A model generated the notes under the pieces. That model ran no database searches. It was not told the origin of the DNA and saw nothing but the letters and a program-made list of their open reading frames with translations. This document shows positions 16,071-24,842 of a stretch of 38,083 nt of DNA, piece after piece. The position numbers and the translations under genes are program-made. Numbering within the stretch: the first letter of the stretch is position 1; the number at the start of each line of letters is the position of its first letter. The stretch is taken from positions 1-38,083 of the forward strand of contig JARLHR010000127.1 of the NCBI GenBank assembly GCA_031292145.1, written 5' to 3'. The DNA comes from Clostridium sp. Its GTDB lineage: Bacteria > Bacillota > Clostridia > Clostridiales > Clostridiaceae.

Positions 16071-18248
16071 ATGAATTCAATTGAAGAAAGAATTGCGAAA
16101 GAATTAGAAATAAAATTAAGCCAAGTTCAAAACGTTATTGGGCTTTTAGATGATGGAAATACAGTTCCTTTTATTTCTAGATATAGAAAGGAAGCAACAG
16201 GAGGACTTTCAGATGAAGTTTTAAGAAAATTATCTGAAAGACTTACGTATTTAAGAAATTTAGAAGAAAGAAAAGCTGATGTAACAAGACTTATACAAGA
16301 ACAAGAAAAGTTTACAGATGAAATAGGAAAGGCTTTAGAAAATGCAACAACTTTAACAGAAGTTGAAGATATATATAGACCTTTTAAACCTAAAAAGAGA
16401 ACAAAGGCAACAATAGCTGTAGAAAAAGGATTGAAAGCTTTTGCAGAGTTGATTTTAGAAGGTAAATTTAGTGGTAGATTAGATGAAGAAGCAGCTAAAT
16501 ATATAAGTGAAGAAAAAGGCGTAGCAAACAATGTAGAAGCCATTCAAGGAGCTTTAGATATAATTGCTGAAAATATATCAGATGAAGCTAAGTATAGAAA
16601 GTATATAAGAGAATTTGTTATAAGAGAAGGAAGTATAGAGTCAAAGGGAAGCTCTGAGGAACCAACTCCATATGAAATGTATTATGAGTATTCTGAAGCA
16701 GTAAATAAAATACCACCGCATAGAATATTAGCTATTAATAGAGGGGAAAAGGAAAAAATACTAAGTGTTAAAATTACTGCCAATGAAGATAAGATAATAC
16801 AATACTTAGAGAATCAAGCGCTAAAGGGGAATGAAGTTTTAGATGAAAAGTTAAAATTAGCAATTAAGGATTCATTGAAAAGATTAATTTATCCATCAAT
16901 AGAAAGAGAAATCAGAAACGAGCTAACTAATATTGGTGAAGAAGGCGCAATTAAGATTTTTAAAGAAAATTTAAAAGCATTATTACTTCAAGCACCAATT
17001 AAAGGAAAAGTAGTAATGGGGTATGACCCGGGTTTTAGAACAGGATGTAAGGTCGCAATATTAGATGCAACAGGTAAGTTCTTGGAAAATACAGCCGTGT
17101 ATCCAACATTACCTAAAAAGGATATTGAGGGAACAAAGAAAACCTTAAAAGCACTTATAGCTAAACATAATATTGATGTTATTTCTCTGGGAAATGGAAC
17201 TGCATCAAGAGAATCAGAAGAAGTAATTGCTGAAATGATTACCGAAATAAAAAATGAAACAGGTAAAGAATTAGCTTATGTAATTGTATCAGAAGCAGGA
17301 GCATCAGTTTATTCAGCATCAGAACTTGCAACTAAAGAGTATCCAGATTTAGATGTAACAGTTAGAGGAGCAATTTCAATAGGAAGAAGACTACAAGATC
17401 CTCTTGCTGAATTAGTTAAAATAGATCCTAAAGCAATTGGTGTTGGACAATACCAACATGACGTAACGCCTAAGAAACTAGAAGAATCTTTAGCAGGAGT
17501 CGTAGAAGATTCAGTTAATACTGTTGGAGTGGATTTAAATATAGCAACACCATCACTTTTAACACATATTTCAGGAATAAATGCAGCTATTGCTAAAAAT
17601 ATAGTTGATTATAGAGAAGAAGTTGGACGTTTTACTTCAAGAAAAGAATTGTTAAAGGTAAAGAGATTAGGACAAAAGGCATATGAGCAATGTGCAGGTT
17701 TCTTAAGAGTTGATGATAGTAAACAGCCTTTAGATAATACATCAGTTCACCCAGAATCTTATGATATAGCTAAAAAGTTAATTGAGGTTCTTGGCTATAA
17801 TAAAGAAGATCTTAAAAACAACAAATTAGGAGATATTGATGAAAGGGCAGAAGCACAAGGTCTAAAGAAATTAAGTGAAACTTTAGAAGCTGGTGAGCTT
17901 ACTTTAAAGGATATAATAAAGGAATTAAAGAAACCAGGCAGAGATCCTAGAGAAGAAATGCCAAAGCCAATACTTAAAACAGGAATAATTGAGCTTAAAG
18001 ACTTAAAGCCAGGAATGGTTTTAGCTGGAACAGTTAGAAATGTATCGGATTTTGGTGCTTTTGTAGATATTGGAGTTCACCAAGATGGATTGGTTCATAA
18101 GAGTCAAATGGCAAATAGATTTGTAAAGCATCCTTTAGATATTGTTAAGGTTGGAGATATAGTAAAAGTAGCTATATTAGAAGTTGATGAAAAGAGAAAG
18201 AGAATATCATTAACTATGAAGGATATCGATGAATCTGTAGAAGTATAA
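16071..18248 (+). CDS. tex: Tex family RNA-binding transcription accessory protein
   Basis: A 725-aa cytosolic nucleic-acid-binding protein of the Tex family, related to eukaryotic Spt6 and linked to transcription and RNA handling. AGGAGG at 16060-16065 sets the ATG at 16071. Order: Tex N-terminal helical domain (LLDDGNTVPFISRYRKEATGGLSDE, EDIYRPFKPKKRTKATIA), YqgF/RNase H-like domain (VMGYDPGFRTGCKVAILD, ISLGNGTASRESEE, SEAGASVYSASELA), helix-hairpin-helix pair (HISGINAAIAKNIVDYREEV, RLGQKAYEQCAGFLR), and a C-terminal S1 domain (GMVLAGTVRNVSDFGAFVDIG to KRISLTMK). Full length. A strong terminator follows, so it is transcribed alone. Confidence 0.96.
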   Translation: MNSIEERIAKELEIKLSQVQNVIGLLDDGNTVPFISRYRKEATGGLSDEVLRKLSERLTYLRNLEERKADVTRLIQEQEKFTDEIGKALENATTLTEVEDIYRPFKPKKRTKATIAVEKGLKAFAELILEGKFSGRLDEEAAKYISEEKGVANNVEAIQGALDIIAENISDEAKYRKYIREFVIREGSIESKGSSEEPTPYEMYYEYSEAVNKIPPHRILAINRGEKEKILSVKITANEDKIIQYLENQALKGNEVLDEKLKLAIKDSLKRLIYPSIEREIRNELTNIGEEGAIKIFKENLKALLLQAPIKGKVVMGYDPGFRTGCKVAILDATGKFLENTAVYPTLPKKDIEGTKKTLKALIAKHNIDVISLGNGTASRESEEVIAEMITEIKNETGKELAYVIVSEAGASVYSASELATKEYPDLDVTVRGAISIGRRLQDPLAELVKIDPKAIGVGQYQHDVTPKKLEESLAGVVEDSVNTVGVDLNIATPSLLTHISGINAAIAKNIVDYREEVGRFTSRKELLKVKRLGQKAYEQCAGFLRVDDSKQPLDNTSVHPESYDIAKKLIEVLGYNKEDLKNNKLGDIDERAEAQGLKKLSETLEAGELTLKDIIKELKKPGRDPREEMPKPILKTGIIELKDLKPGMVLAGTVRNVSDFGAFVDIGVHQDGLVHKSQMANRFVKHPLDIVKVGDIVKVAILEVDEKRKRISLTMKDIDESVEV

Positions 18249-18268
18249 TTCATAATATAGATTTTGAT

Positions 18269-18315
18269 AAAAGTCTTAAGAATAAAGGTGCATTTATTCT
18301 TAAGACTTTTTATTG
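18269..18315 (+). terminator. Terminator of tex
   Basis: An 18-bp perfect stem, 18269-18286 with 18293-18310, loop GGTGCA, and T from 18307 onward. Confidence 0.95.
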
Positions 18316-18497
18316 ATAATATTTTGAATCACAAAAATATTAAATTAGTATTTTTGTCTGTTATTTTCTTTCGTGTGCCTAATATAATATCAAAAATCTA
18401 ATACTATTAGTAATAAAGACTTAGATAAATGTGTTATAGTTAATATAATATTGAGAAAAATTAATTGTTCTATATAAATTATAGGAGGAAAATAACA

Positions 18498-19460
18498 ATG
18501 ATTAGATGGGGTATTATCGGACTTGGAAATATGGCTATGCGCTTTGCAAAGAGTTTATCTTATTCAAAGGAAGGAGAACTATATGCTATTGCTTCTAAGA
18601 CAAAAGAAAAACGTAATGCATTTTATGAAAAATATAATTGTGAGAAGGTTTATGAAGATTACGATAAATTGTTAAATGATGAAAAATTAGATACTGTGTA
18701 TATTGCACTGCCTCATGGGTTACATAAATATTGGTCAATAAAAGCACTAAGAAAGAATAAAGCAGTATTATGCGAAAAACCTGTAGGGTTAAACTCAGAA
18801 GAAATGAAAGAAATAAAAGAAGAAGCAATATTGAATAATAAATTTTTCATGGAAGCTATGAAAACTAGATTTATTCCACTAATTCAGGATATTAAAAGGA
18901 TAATAAGGAGTAATGAAATTGGTGAAATTACAACTATTGAAGCCAGTTTTTGTAATAGTGTAACAGAAATTAAAGATGGATCCTATTTATTAGATAAAAA
19001 GCAAGGCGGGGCATTACTAGATGTTGGAATTTACCCATTATCATTTATTATGGATATGATTGATTCAGAGGTTAAGGCTGTTAAATCCAATATGGAAATC
19101 AATCAAGCAGGGGTAGATTCATATTTTAAAGCAATATTAACTTTTCAAAATGGAGTGACAGGAACTGTAGAAGGTGCATTTGATAGAAACAAAGAAAGAA
19201 CTGCTATTATTAAAGGGACAAAAGGATGTATAGAGATTCCTATATACAATAGACCTAGCAAAGTTATTGTCCATTTAAATGAAAGTAAGCCTTATACAAT
19301 TGAAAAAGAATTGGAATTTGATGATATGTATGCAGAAATTGAAGAAGTGCATCAATGTTTAAAAAAATCAAAATTACAAAGTGATTACTTATCTTTAGAT
19401 GAGTCAATTCGTGTTATGGAAGTATTAGATGAAATTAGAAAGGTTGCATTACTAAATTAA
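18498..19460 (+). CDS. Gfo/Idh/MocA family oxidoreductase
   Basis: A 320-aa cytosolic NAD(P)-dependent sugar or polyol dehydrogenase of this large family; the substrate cannot be read from the sequence. AGGAGG at 18483-18488 precedes ATG 18498. The Rossmann fold starts MIRWGIIGLGNMAMRFAKSL. The catalytic-loop motif is LCEKPVGLN with the family's EKP lysine. GGALLDVGIYPLSF in the second domain has the conserved aspartate and the position of the usual histidine filled by tyrosine-proline. That is a common variant. The EamA transporter gene follows after 33 bases and is likely cotranscribed, which hints at handling and export of one metabolite. Confidence 0.88.
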   Translation: MIRWGIIGLGNMAMRFAKSLSYSKEGELYAIASKTKEKRNAFYEKYNCEKVYEDYDKLLNDEKLDTVYIALPHGLHKYWSIKALRKNKAVLCEKPVGLNSEEMKEIKEEAILNNKFFMEAMKTRFIPLIQDIKRIIRSNEIGEITTIEASFCNSVTEIKDGSYLLDKKQGGALLDVGIYPLSFIMDMIDSEVKAVKSNMEINQAGVDSYFKAILTFQNGVTGTVEGAFDRNKERTAIIKGTKGCIEIPIYNRPSKVIVHLNESKPYTIEKELEFDDMYAEIEEVHQCLKKSKLQSDYLSLDESIRVMEVLDEIRKVALLN

Positions 19461-19493
19461 TGGTGTAGCCTAGCGAGGAGAGAATTTGAAAAT

Positions 19494-20417
19494 ATGGATA
19501 AAACGAAATTTTATACTAATAGAAAAAATATTGTTATTTTAGCAACTTTATGTTGTCTTTTATGGGGGAGTGCATATCCATCTATTAAAGTAGGATATTC
19601 ATTATTTAATGTAAATGATTTAGGCGCTAAATTAGTTTTTGCAGGATACAGATTTACGCTTGCGGGTATTTTTATATTGGTATTGGAGCTTATTGTAAAG
19701 AAGAGTGTAATTAGTTTTACTAGGAAACAATTTGGACAAGTAACATTATTAGGTTTAACTCAAACTGCCCTTCAATACATATTTTTTTACGTAGGATTGT
19801 CATATACTACTGGAGTAAGGGGGGCAATAATAAATGGAACTGGGACTTTTGTTAGTATAATATTAGCTCATTTTATTTATAAAAATGATAAGCTTAATTT
19901 TAATAAGATAATTGGGTGCATAATTGGATTTTTAGGTGTGATAATTGTTAATTTGAATGGAGATTCATTAGTCAGAAGCTCTTTTACATTTAGAGGAGAA
20001 GGCTTTATAATGATTGCAGCAATTATATTTGCAGCTTCAGCTATATATGGGAAGAAAATAACCCAAAGCCTGCAGCCATCAATAGTTACTGGTTCTCAAT
20101 TGTTTATAGGTGGAATTATATTAACAATTTTAGGGTTTATTTTAGGGGGCAGCTTAAAAGGATTTACAGTGGAATCTACTTTACTTTTAATTTATATGGC
20201 ATTACTATCTTCGGTAGCGTTTACTATATGGACTCAATTATTAAAATATAATAAAGTTGGAATAATATCGGTGTTTAATTTCTTAATACCTGTCTTTGGA
20301 ACATTATTATCAGCTATATTTTTAGGTGAAAATATATTTGATATTAAAATTTTAATAGCTTTAATATTAGTTTGTTATGGAATTTTTTTAGTTTATAGAG
20401 TTAAAAAAGCAATCTGA
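19494..20417 (+). CDS. EamA/DMT-family transporter
   Basis: A 307-aa inner-membrane protein with about ten membrane helices in two EamA halves. The first half opens LATLCCLLWGSAYPSIKVGY, the family's signature WGS.YP segment; the second opens GEGFIMIAAIIFAASAIYGKK. GAGGAGAG lies about 13 bases before the ATG. Members export amino acids or other metabolites, or take up nucleotides or sugars, and the substrate is not readable. It follows the Gfo/Idh/MocA gene closely and ends at a clear terminator, so the two likely form one operon. Confidence 0.9.
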   Translation: MDKTKFYTNRKNIVILATLCCLLWGSAYPSIKVGYSLFNVNDLGAKLVFAGYRFTLAGIFILVLELIVKKSVISFTRKQFGQVTLLGLTQTALQYIFFYVGLSYTTGVRGAIINGTGTFVSIILAHFIYKNDKLNFNKIIGCIIGFLGVIIVNLNGDSLVRSSFTFRGEGFIMIAAIIFAASAIYGKKITQSLQPSIVTGSQLFIGGIILTILGFILGGSLKGFTVESTLLLIYMALLSSVAFTIWTQLLKYNKVGIISVFNFLIPVFGTLLSAIFLGENIFDIKILIALILVCYGIFLVYRVKKAI

Positions 20418-20475
20418 AGTTACTGTAAAAAATAAAGAATAAAAAGTTTTTTGAAAAAATTCATGAATGGTTATT

Positions 20476-20521
20476 ATATTGATATAAAGTGATATGTATA
20501 CGCTTTATATCAATATTTTTA
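20476..20521 (+). terminator. Terminator after the EamA gene
   Basis: A 14-bp perfect stem, 20476-20489 with 20503-20516, then T 20516-20520. Confidence 0.85.
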
Positions 20522-20692
20522 TACTTAAAAGTAAATTGAGTTTTCTACTATATTAAGGTAAACTGACTAGTAGTTTAAAATTTAATTTATAGTTAGTTTT
20601 GAGAATATGAGGATTAAGCACTTAATATAAAAGTTATTATAAGTAAATGCTTTTCTAATTTCAAAAGTAAATTGCAAAGTAAAAGGAGAATT

Positions 20693-21346
20693 ATGTGGAA
20701 GATATTAGGTCTTATAATTAGAATAACATTAGGATTTTTGTTATGTGCATGTGGAACTGTAATGGCTCTTGATTCCAACTTGGGATTAAGTCCATGGGAT
20801 GTATTTCATCAAGGATTAACGCATATAACTAGCTTAAGTATGGGACAAGCTAGCATTATAGTTGGAATAGTCATAGTAATAATTACTAGCATACTTGGAC
20901 TTAAGGTAGGATTAGGCACTATAGCTAATATGATAGTAATAGGATGTTTTATAGATCTTATAATGTATGCAAAAATTATTCCTGTTTGCAATAATTTACT
21001 CACAGGGATACTTATGATGATAGGAAGTCTATTTGCATCAGCTATAGGCAGTTATTTATATATAGGATGCGAAATGGGCTGCGGTCCTAGAGATGGACTT
21101 ATGATTGCATTAGTAAAGATTACAGGTAAACCAATAAGCTTAATAAGATTTTGCATAGAAATGGGAGCTTTAATCATAGGGTGGATATTAGGTGGATTTG
21201 TTGGAATTGGAACGTTAGTTACTGCAATTGGAATAGGATATTGTGTTCAAATCATTTATAAAGTATTTAAATCTGATGTGAAGTTGCTAAAACATAGAAA
21301 CATAAGAGAAGGTCTTAATTTTATGAGTGAGTGTATAACTAATTAA
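20693..21346 (+). CDS. YczE/YyaS/YitT-type integral membrane protein
   Basis: A 217-aa membrane protein starting at ATG 20693, with AAAGGAG at 20682-20688. An upstream TTG in frame lies before that site and is not used. About five or six helices are seen. Family features are ALDSNLGLSPWDVFHQGL after the first helix, GLKVGLGTIANMIVIGCFIDL in the middle, and GCEMGCGPRDGLMIALVK. These belong to the YczE/YitT-like group, for which no biochemical function is established. It stands alone. The 270-base gap after it has only the promoter-like site listed next. Confidence 0.85.
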   Translation: MWKILGLIIRITLGFLLCACGTVMALDSNLGLSPWDVFHQGLTHITSLSMGQASIIVGIVIVIITSILGLKVGLGTIANMIVIGCFIDLIMYAKIIPVCNNLLTGILMMIGSLFASAIGSYLYIGCEMGCGPRDGLMIALVKITGKPISLIRFCIEMGALIIGWILGGFVGIGTLVTAIGIGYCVQIIYKVFKSDVKLLKHRNIREGLNFMSECITN

Positions 21347-21427
21347 CTCATAAGATAAGCTAGCTTAATTGAGAATATATAAATATACATAACTAATAAC
21401 TTCAAATTAATTGATATTTTGAAAAAC

Positions 21428-21470
21428 TTAGACTACAAAACAATTACATCTATAATAGATATAGTGTAAT
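21428..21470 (+). promoter_or_regulatory. Possible promoter with dyad for the 101-aa protein gene
   Basis: TTAGAC at 21428-21433, 17-base spacer, TATAAT at 21451-21456. An inverted ATTACA (21443-21448) and TGTAAT (21465-21470) straddle the -10. The leader would be about 155 bases. Confidence 0.35.
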
Positions 21471-21616
21471 CTTAAAATATGGACTAATTTGGTAAGTCAT
21501 AAAATTGAAAGAATTCTTCAGATGAAGTATTATTAAGTTGAAAGTAAAAAGATAATATGAAATATCTAATGGAAAAAATATTTTTGTTAGATGAATTCAT
21601 AAAATGGAGGTAATAA

Positions 21617-21922
21617 ATGAAAATAAGATGTATTGATAATAATTTATGCTCAACATTAACTTTAAATAAGGAATATATAGTCCTTGAAGAAGCACCAGAA
21701 TATTATGTAATCCTTGATGATAAGAATGATGAGACAACTTGTAGAAAAACAAGATTCGAAGTAGTTGAAGATGGTGGAATAACTAAGAAAGCAAAAGCTA
21801 CTATTACAGAATTAAATTATCAATTAGAAAACGAATTTAGAGATATAAGGAAATTCGATATAAGAAAAAACTCTAAAGGTGAAATAAAAGAAATATCTAT
21901 AAAATTTAAATATAACTTATAA
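21617..21922 (+). CDS. Hypothetical 101-aa protein, possible SH3-like N-terminus
   Basis: A cytosolic protein of unknown function. GGAGG lies at the usual distance upstream of the ATG. Residues 1-50 (MKIRCIDNNLCSTLTLNKEY, then YYVILDDKNDETTCRKTRFEVVED) resemble the small SH3-like beta-barrel proteins often seen in phages and clostridial chromosomes, which begin with K-x-R-C-I-D. Residues 55-101 are charged and end in a beta-rich KEISIKFKYNL. No catalytic motif is seen. A strong bidirectional terminator follows. Confidence 0.7.
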   Translation: MKIRCIDNNLCSTLTLNKEYIVLEEAPEYYVILDDKNDETTCRKTRFEVVEDGGITKKAKATITELNYQLENEFRDIRKFDIRKNSKGEIKEISIKFKYNL

Positions 21923-21924
21923 TT

Positions 21925-21981
21925 TATACTTAGGCGTATATCTAACTATTTTGTTTGGATATACGCTTAAGTATACTTTTT
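21925..21981. terminator. Bidirectional terminator between convergent genes
   Basis: An 18-bp stem with one G-U pair, 21925-21942 with 21958-21975, then T 21977-21981. It serves the 101-aa protein gene and, in reverse, padR, whose stop lies at the stem's edge. Confidence 0.9.
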
Positions 21982-22525
21982 ATTGGCATATTCTTTTTAT
22001 ACAATCCTCAAGCCAATCTATGTAATTTTTTTCTCTCATAATAGCACCATTTAAAATTATATAATCCCCAAAACTTGGAGAAGACACTTTAGATATATCT
22101 TTAGTTTTAAAAAGTTCTTCCATAGAATTTTCTAGGTATTCTAATCTTTCAGAATGTTTATTCAATGCACTTTTAAATTGCTTTAATAAAGTATCAATAT
22201 CCATTTCATCACAGAAATAGGCTTTTAATTTAAAAATATCTTTTGGAGTTGGTTCTAAAGGATCATCCTTTGCAAGCCATTTTTGCAAGCATTTTCTTCC
22301 CTTTTCAGTAATAGTATATAATTTTTTTTCTAACTTTTCTCCTTGTATAATTGTTTCGTATGAAATAAGGTCTTCATCTGTCAATTTTTTTAATTCTGGA
22401 TATATTTGACTATGCTTTGCATACCAAAATTCTACTAACCCTTCATTAAATGCTTTTGTTATATCATATCCTGTTAATGGATTTCTATTAATAAGCCCTA
22501 AAATTGCGTATTTTAAAGTTCTCAT
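21980..22525 (-). CDS. PadR-family transcriptional regulator
   Basis: A 181-aa dimeric winged-helix repressor. The N-terminal PadR domain runs MRTLKYAILGLINRNPLTGY, then QIYPELKKLTDEDLI and KLYTITEKGRKCLQKWL. The C-terminal helical dimerisation domain (about 95-180) has QFKSALNKHSERLEYLENSM. GAGGTG precedes the ATG on the - strand. It diverges from the Old Yellow Enzyme gene, and the intergenic region holds a perfect ATGT-N8-ACAT site over that gene's -35. The layout is the usual one for a PadR that represses a detoxification or reductase gene and is released by a small aromatic or related compound. The inducer is not known. Confidence 0.93.
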   Translation of the reverse strand: MRTLKYAILGLINRNPLTGYDITKAFNEGLVEFWYAKHSQIYPELKKLTDEDLISYETIIQGEKLEKKLYTITEKGRKCLQKWLAKDDPLEPTPKDIFKLKAYFCDEMDIDTLLKQFKSALNKHSERLEYLENSMEELFKTKDISKVSSPSFGDYIILNGAIMREKNYIDWLEDCIKRICQ

Positions 22526-22607
22526 ATATTATTAGCACCTCGTTATTTTTATATTGTTATTTTATCATGATTAAACTTAAAGTAAAATAGAGTGTGAAAA
22601 AATAAAC

Positions 22608-22623
22608 ATGTAAGTATTGACAT
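22608..22623. promoter_or_regulatory. Probable PadR operator
   Basis: ATGT at 22608-22611 and ACAT at 22620-22623 separated by exactly eight bases, the consensus described for PadR regulators. The site covers the -35 hexamer of the reductase promoter. Confidence 0.6.
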
Positions 22624-22646
22624 ATTTTGATTTTGAATATTATAAT
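22617..22646 (+). promoter_or_regulatory. Promoter of the Old Yellow Enzyme gene
   Basis: Perfect TTGACA at 22617-22622, 18-base spacer, perfect TATAAT at 22641-22646. The strength of the boxes fits a promoter kept off by a repressor. Confidence 0.75.
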
Positions 22647-22723
22647 AATGATAACGTAACCGAGAACGAGTATGTTTATGTTTGTTAAATGGTTAACGAT
22701 TATGTAAATTGAGGATGGTGTTT

Positions 22724-24718
22724 ATGAACAAGTATAAAAAGTTATTTGAACCAATTAAAATTGGTAACTGCGAAATAAAAAATCGTTTTGCATTGGCACC
22801 AATGGGACCACTTGGATTAGCTGACAGCGAAGGCGGATTTAACCAAAGAGGAATTGATTATTATACCGAAAGAGCTAAAGGTGGTACAGGCTTAATTATT
22901 ACGGGAGTAACTTTTGTAGATAATGTAGTTGAAGAACATGGTATGCCAAATGTTCCATGCCCTACACATAATCCAGTGCAATTTGTTAGAACAGGAAGAG
23001 AAATGACTGAGAGAATACATGCTTATAATGCAAAAGTATTTTTACAAATGTCAGGTGGATTTGGTAGAGTTACTATCCCAACTAACCTTGGAGAATTTCC
23101 ACCAGTAGCACCATCACCAATTCAACATAGATGGCTTGATAAAACTTGTCGTGAACTTACAGTAGATGAAATTAAATCAATAATTAAAAAGTTCGGAGAC
23201 GGAGCTTTCAATGCAAAGAGAGCTGGCTTTGATGGAGTACAAATTCATGCAGTTCATGAAGGATACCTTATAGATCAGTTTGCTATTTCATTATTTAACC
23301 ACAGGACTGATGAATATGGTGGAAGCTTAGAAAACAGACTTCGCTTTGCACGTGAAATAGTTGAAGAAATTAAAAATAGATGTGGGGAAGATTTCCCAGT
23401 AACACTTAGATATTCACCAAAGAGTTTCATTAAAGATTTAAGAGATGGAGCACTTCCAGGAGAAGAATTTGTTGAAAAGGGAAGAGATTTAGATGAAGGA
23501 ATTGAAGTTGCTAAGTTACTTGTATCCTATGGATATGATTCATTAGATACAGATGTTGGGTCTTATGATTCATGGTGGTGGAGTCATCCGCCAATGTACC
23601 AAGAAAAAGGATTGTACAGACCATATGCTAAATTAATGAAAGAAACTGTAGATGTACCTATCATATGCGCAGGAAGAATGGATGATCCAGATATGGCTCT
23701 TGAGGCTATTGAAAATGGTACCTGCGATATAATAAGTCTTGGTAGACCATTACTTGCAGATCCTGATTATGTAAATAAATTAAGAAGCAATAGATGTAAA
23801 GCAATTAGACCATGTATTTCATGTCAAGAAGGATGTATGGGACGTATTCAACATTATTCAATGCTTAATTGTGCAGTAAATCCTCAAGCATGTAAAGAAA
23901 AAGACAATGCACTTACACCTATATTAAAAAAGAAAAAAGTTATAATAGTTGGTGGTGGAGTAGCAGGATGTGAAGCTGCAAGAGTATTAGCACTTAGAGG
24001 TCATGAACCAGTGATTTATGAAAAGAGTGATAGATTAGGCGGAAACCTTATTCCAGGTGGAGCACCAGACTTTAAGGAAGATGATATTGCTTTAGCTGAC
24101 TGGTTTGCTAATACATTAGAAGAATTAAAGGTTGAAGTACATTTAAATAGTGAAGTAACAAAAGAACAAATACTAAAAACCAATGCTGACAGCGTAATAA
24201 TAGCTACAGGATCTATTCCAAAGGTATTTTCACTTGGAGATGATGATAAGGTATTTACAGCAGCAGATGTTTTATTAAGAAAGAAAGAGTCAGGAAACAG
24301 CACTATTGTAGTTGGTGGTGGCTTAGTTGGCTGCGAATTAGCTCTTGATCTTGCTAAAAAAGGTAAAAAAGTTACTATAGTAGAAGCATTACATAAAATT
24401 CTTGCATTAAATGGACCTTTATGTTCTGCAAACAGTGACATGCTTGAAAAATTAATTCCATTTAACAATATTGATGTTAAGACAAATTCAAAAGTTAAAG
24501 CATATAAAGATGGAGTATTAGAAGTAGAAACAGAAAATGGAATAGAAAAACTTGAATGTGATTCAGTAATACTTTCAGTAGGATACAAAGAAGAAAATTC
24601 TTTATATAAAGAATTAGAATTTGAAATTCCGGAAATTCATCTTTTAGGAGATGCGCGTAAGGTTTCTAATATTATGTATGCTATTTGGGATGCTTATGAG
24701 GTTGCAAACCATATGTAG
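22724..24718 (+). CDS. Old Yellow Enzyme-type FMN/Fe-S/FAD reductase (2-enoate or 2,4-dienoyl-CoA reductase-like)
   Basis: A 664-aa NAD(P)H-dependent reductase of activated C=C bonds. ATG 22724 has GAGG at 22711-22714. The N-terminal TIM barrel (about 1-350) binds FMN: FEPIKIGNCEIKNRFALAPM, then HAVHEGYLIDQFAISLFNHR and RTDEYGGSLENRL. A 4Fe-4S site follows with cysteines 364, 367, 371 and 383 (CISCQEGC and LNCAVNP). The C-terminal part has two dinucleotide folds, VIIVGGGVAGCEAARVLA with E/K downstream, and IVVGGGLVGCELALDLA. Length and order match 2-enoate reductases, FadH and BaiCD/BaiH-type enzymes; EGYL at the active-site helix favours the enoate reductase branch. The natural substrate is not fixed by sequence. 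Expression is probably governed by the divergent PadR. Confidence 0.93.
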   Translation: MNKYKKLFEPIKIGNCEIKNRFALAPMGPLGLADSEGGFNQRGIDYYTERAKGGTGLIITGVTFVDNVVEEHGMPNVPCPTHNPVQFVRTGREMTERIHAYNAKVFLQMSGGFGRVTIPTNLGEFPPVAPSPIQHRWLDKTCRELTVDEIKSIIKKFGDGAFNAKRAGFDGVQIHAVHEGYLIDQFAISLFNHRTDEYGGSLENRLRFAREIVEEIKNRCGEDFPVTLRYSPKSFIKDLRDGALPGEEFVEKGRDLDEGIEVAKLLVSYGYDSLDTDVGSYDSWWWSHPPMYQEKGLYRPYAKLMKETVDVPIICAGRMDDPDMALEAIENGTCDIISLGRPLLADPDYVNKLRSNRCKAIRPCISCQEGCMGRIQHYSMLNCAVNPQACKEKDNALTPILKKKKVIIVGGGVAGCEAARVLALRGHEPVIYEKSDRLGGNLIPGGAPDFKEDDIALADWFANTLEELKVEVHLNSEVTKEQILKTNADSVIIATGSIPKVFSLGDDDKVFTAADVLLRKKESGNSTIVVGGGLVGCELALDLAKKGKKVTIVEALHKILALNGPLCSANSDMLEKLIPFNNIDVKTNSKVKAYKDGVLEVETENGIEKLECDSVILSVGYKEENSLYKELEFEIPEIHLLGDARKVSNIMYAIWDAYEVANHM

Positions 24719-24736
24719 TTATTAAGTTAATATTAG

Positions 24737-24771
24737 TAAAGTGTCATGTAGATTATTTTCATGACACTTTA
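24737..24771 (+). terminator. Hairpin, probable terminator after the reductase gene
   Basis: A 12-bp stem, TAAAGTGTCATG at 24737-24748 with CATGACACTTTA at 24760-24771. The T tract is short, so it may be leaky towards the hydrolase gene. Confidence 0.65.
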
Positions 24772-24842
24772 TTAGCAATTTGGATTAAAGCACATTCGAT
24801 ATTTTCATGTGCATAAGGTGTATGAAAGGAGAATTTTAATTT

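Noticed and set aside
21541-21600. Hairpin ATCTAA...TTAGAT before the 101-aa gene as a riboswitch
   Set aside because: Single weak AT-rich stem with no conserved aptamer core.
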